Shown here: piece after piece, positions 6,027-6,959 of the stretch | Position numbering within the stretch: the stretch's first letter is position 1 | Layout: every line of letters begins with the position of its first letter | Source: an uncultured Selenomonadaceae bacterium | GTDB lineage: Bacteria > Bacillota > Negativicutes > Selenomonadales > Selenomonadaceae | Length of the DNA stretch: 6,959 nt | Direction: 5' to 3' | Assembly (NCBI GenBank): GCA_905233965.1 | Contig: CAJOFG010000054.1 | Span: forward strand, 4,695-11,653 | The notes under the pieces: generated by a model | What the model saw: the letters and a program-made list of their open reading frames with translations, nothing else | What the model was told of the DNA's origin: nothing | Databases searched by the model: none | Translations under genes and position numbers: made by a program

Positions 6027-6080
6027 GTGACAGAAAAATTGAACCGTACCTGTAAGAATGGATACTCAAAAAAGGTGTGA
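6027..6080 (+). CDS. Possible 17-residue leader peptide before the permease
   Basis: GTG ACA GAA AAA ... GTG TGA would encode MTEKLNRTCKNGYSKKV. It lies downstream of the strong SD at 6008-6015 and stops 2 nt before the permease ATG, and its last codons contain the AAGGTG that serves as the permease SD. Translation coupling is therefore possible. No family is recognised and the peptide may not be made. The overlapping ATG-AGG-TGA at 6022-6030 has the better SD spacing and may be the real initiation site. Confidence 0.25.
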   Translation: MTEKLNRTCKNGYSKKV

Positions 6081-6082
6081 TC

Positions 6083-6959
6083 ATGAACAAAACGCAGTTG
6101 TATTTTCGCGGAATCTGTCTGTTTACGGCACTTTTGGTAAGTATGGTTTCGGCCGTCTTTACGGGGTCGGTTTCCATTCCGCCGGAGAGTATATGGCATG
6201 AGGTATCCGCTTTGCTTTCGGGAACTCCCGCAGATGAATCAATTTCCATGATAGTATTTGATATTCGTGTACCGCGCATCTTGTTTGCGGCTGCAGGCGG
6301 TGCGCTCCTGTCATTGACGGGGCTTTTAATGCAGACGGTATCCCAAAACTATTTGGCAGATCCCTATATTCTCGGCGTTTCCTCCGGTGCAAGCACGGGA
6401 GCGGTGCTGTGCCTGGTTACCGGCGCGGCGCAATTCTTTGCACCCTGCGGCGTATATGCGGGTGCTTTTTTTGGAGCCGTGCTTGCTACGGCAATCGTGG
6501 TGAAATTGGCAGGGAGCAGTGGCAGTCCGGTAAAGTTGGTTCTCATGGGTATGGGAATATCGGCACTTTTTTCCGCGTTTACCATGTTGGCTATCTACGG
6601 AGCAAAAGATGAGGCACAGGTGAGAAGTGCCATGTTCTGGCTTATGGGCAGTCTGACGGGTATTCAGTGGAGCATGGTTCCGATAGCGGCGGGAACACTT
6701 TCCCTGACTATGGGATTTATTTGGCTTTTGCGACATGAATTGGATCTCATTCTGTTGGGCAGAAAGGAAGCGCAACATTTGGGAATGTCGGTTGGACGGG
6801 TTCAACAGCTTATCGTGCTGGTTTCTTCCCTGTCCGTTTCCGTCGTTGTTGCTCTTGCCGGAATTATCGGATTTGTGGGGCTGGTTGTTCCACATATCGC
6901 TCGCGCAGTCGGAGAATCTCGCCACGCGGTAATGCTGTGGTTTACTTCTCTAATCGGCG
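6083..6959 (+). CDS. BtuC/FecCD-family ABC importer permease (probable cobalamin uptake), cut by right window edge
   Basis: 292 codons are open from ATG 6083 to the edge. The family is usually 330-350 residues, so about 40-55 are missing. The SD AAGGTG (6072-6077) is 5 nt upstream. Family signatures are clear: IRVPRILFAAAGGALLSLTG (61-80), LLMQTVSQNYLADPYILGVS (81-100), FWLMGSLTG (185-193), LLGRKEAQHLGM (224-235, the loop that couples to the ATPase) and GIIGFVGLVVPHIAR (260-274). Many hydrophobic helices are visible, consistent with about ten transmembrane segments. Two such subunits form the membrane channel of an importer with a BtuF-type binding protein and a BtuD-type ATPase, which I expect downstream. 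FecCD permeases carry siderophores, heme or corrinoids; the B12 riboswitch ahead argues strongly for a corrinoid. Base style differs from the pcrA-ligA block, with far fewer AAAATTT-type words. Family is certain, the substrate inferred, so no symbol is assigned. Confidence 0.95.
   Translation, partial: MNKTQLYFRGICLFTALLVSMVSAVFTGSVSIPPESIWHEVSALLSGTPADESISMIVFDIRVPRILFAAAGGALLSLTGLLMQTVSQNYLADPYILGVSSGASTGAVLCLVTGAAQFFAPCGVYAGAFFGAVLATAIVVKLAGSSGSPVKLVLMGMGISALFSAFTMLAIYGAKDEAQVRSAMFWLMGSLTGIQWSMVPIAAGTLSLTMGFIWLLRHELDLILLGRKEAQHLGMSVGRVQQLIVLVSSLSVSVVVALAGIIGFVGLVVPHIARAVGESRHAVMLWFTSLIG

Noticed and set aside
5709..6080. 123-codon + strand ORF overlapping the riboswitch and terminator
   Set aside because: It runs through conserved riboswitch core, the kissing hairpin and the terminator stem, and its composition is odd. 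No SD precedes its ATG. Only its last 17 codons, after the GAGGAGGT, are kept as a weak leader-peptide candidate.
6326..6925. 199-codon minus-strand ORF opposite the permease
   Set aside because: It is antisense to a clear BtuC/FecCD permease, is rich in His, Asn, Ser and Arg as expected for a shadow frame, and shows no family motif.
1..6959. CRISPR arrays, tRNA or rRNA genes
   Set aside because: No regularly spaced repeats, cloverleaf with CCA-type end, or rRNA-like stretch was seen on either strand.

Overview
The window looks like part of the chromosome of a low-to-mid G+C Firmicutes-type bacterium. A Negativicutes/Selenomonad-like host is my best guess, from the style of PcrA and LigA and the B12-regulated uptake gene, but the sequence does not prove it. 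All supported genes are on the + strand.

Left part (1-5047): three closely spaced genes. First is the C-terminal part of a multipass membrane acyltransferase, cut by the window edge. It is followed by a complete pcrA (UvrD/PcrA superfamily 1A DNA helicase, TTG start) and a complete ligA (NAD+-dependent DNA ligase). The last two are 9 nt apart and form a DNA repair/replication pair. This block has a strong A-run/T-run style, with many AAAATTT and TTTCCGG words.

Middle (5048-5581): no protein gene, but the most interesting stretch. It holds a strong hairpin at 5110-5155 and a near-consensus promoter (TTGACT, 17 nt, TATACT). After these comes about 355 nt of densely paired sequence, ending in a hairpin followed by GTAGTTGAC. 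That end has the architecture of the right end of an IS200/IS605 (IS1341/tnpB) element. No tnpA or tnpB is present. I interpret it as a non-autonomous or decayed IS605-type element that keeps a stand-alone omega-RNA-like (TnpB guide) transcript. TTGAC lies on both sides, and the left TTGAC doubles as the -35 box of the RNA promoter.

Right part (5582-6959): a possible promoter, then a clear cobalamin riboswitch with an L5-L13 kissing-loop pairing that can be read directly. Next come an antiterminator/terminator pair, a very short leader ORF, and the first 292 codons of a BtuC/FecCD-type ABC importer permease that runs off the right edge. The logic is B12 feedback: with cobalamin bound, transcription should stop at the terminator before the transporter gene. 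The permease differs in base style from the pcrA-ligA block, so the junction around the element may separate DNA of different history.
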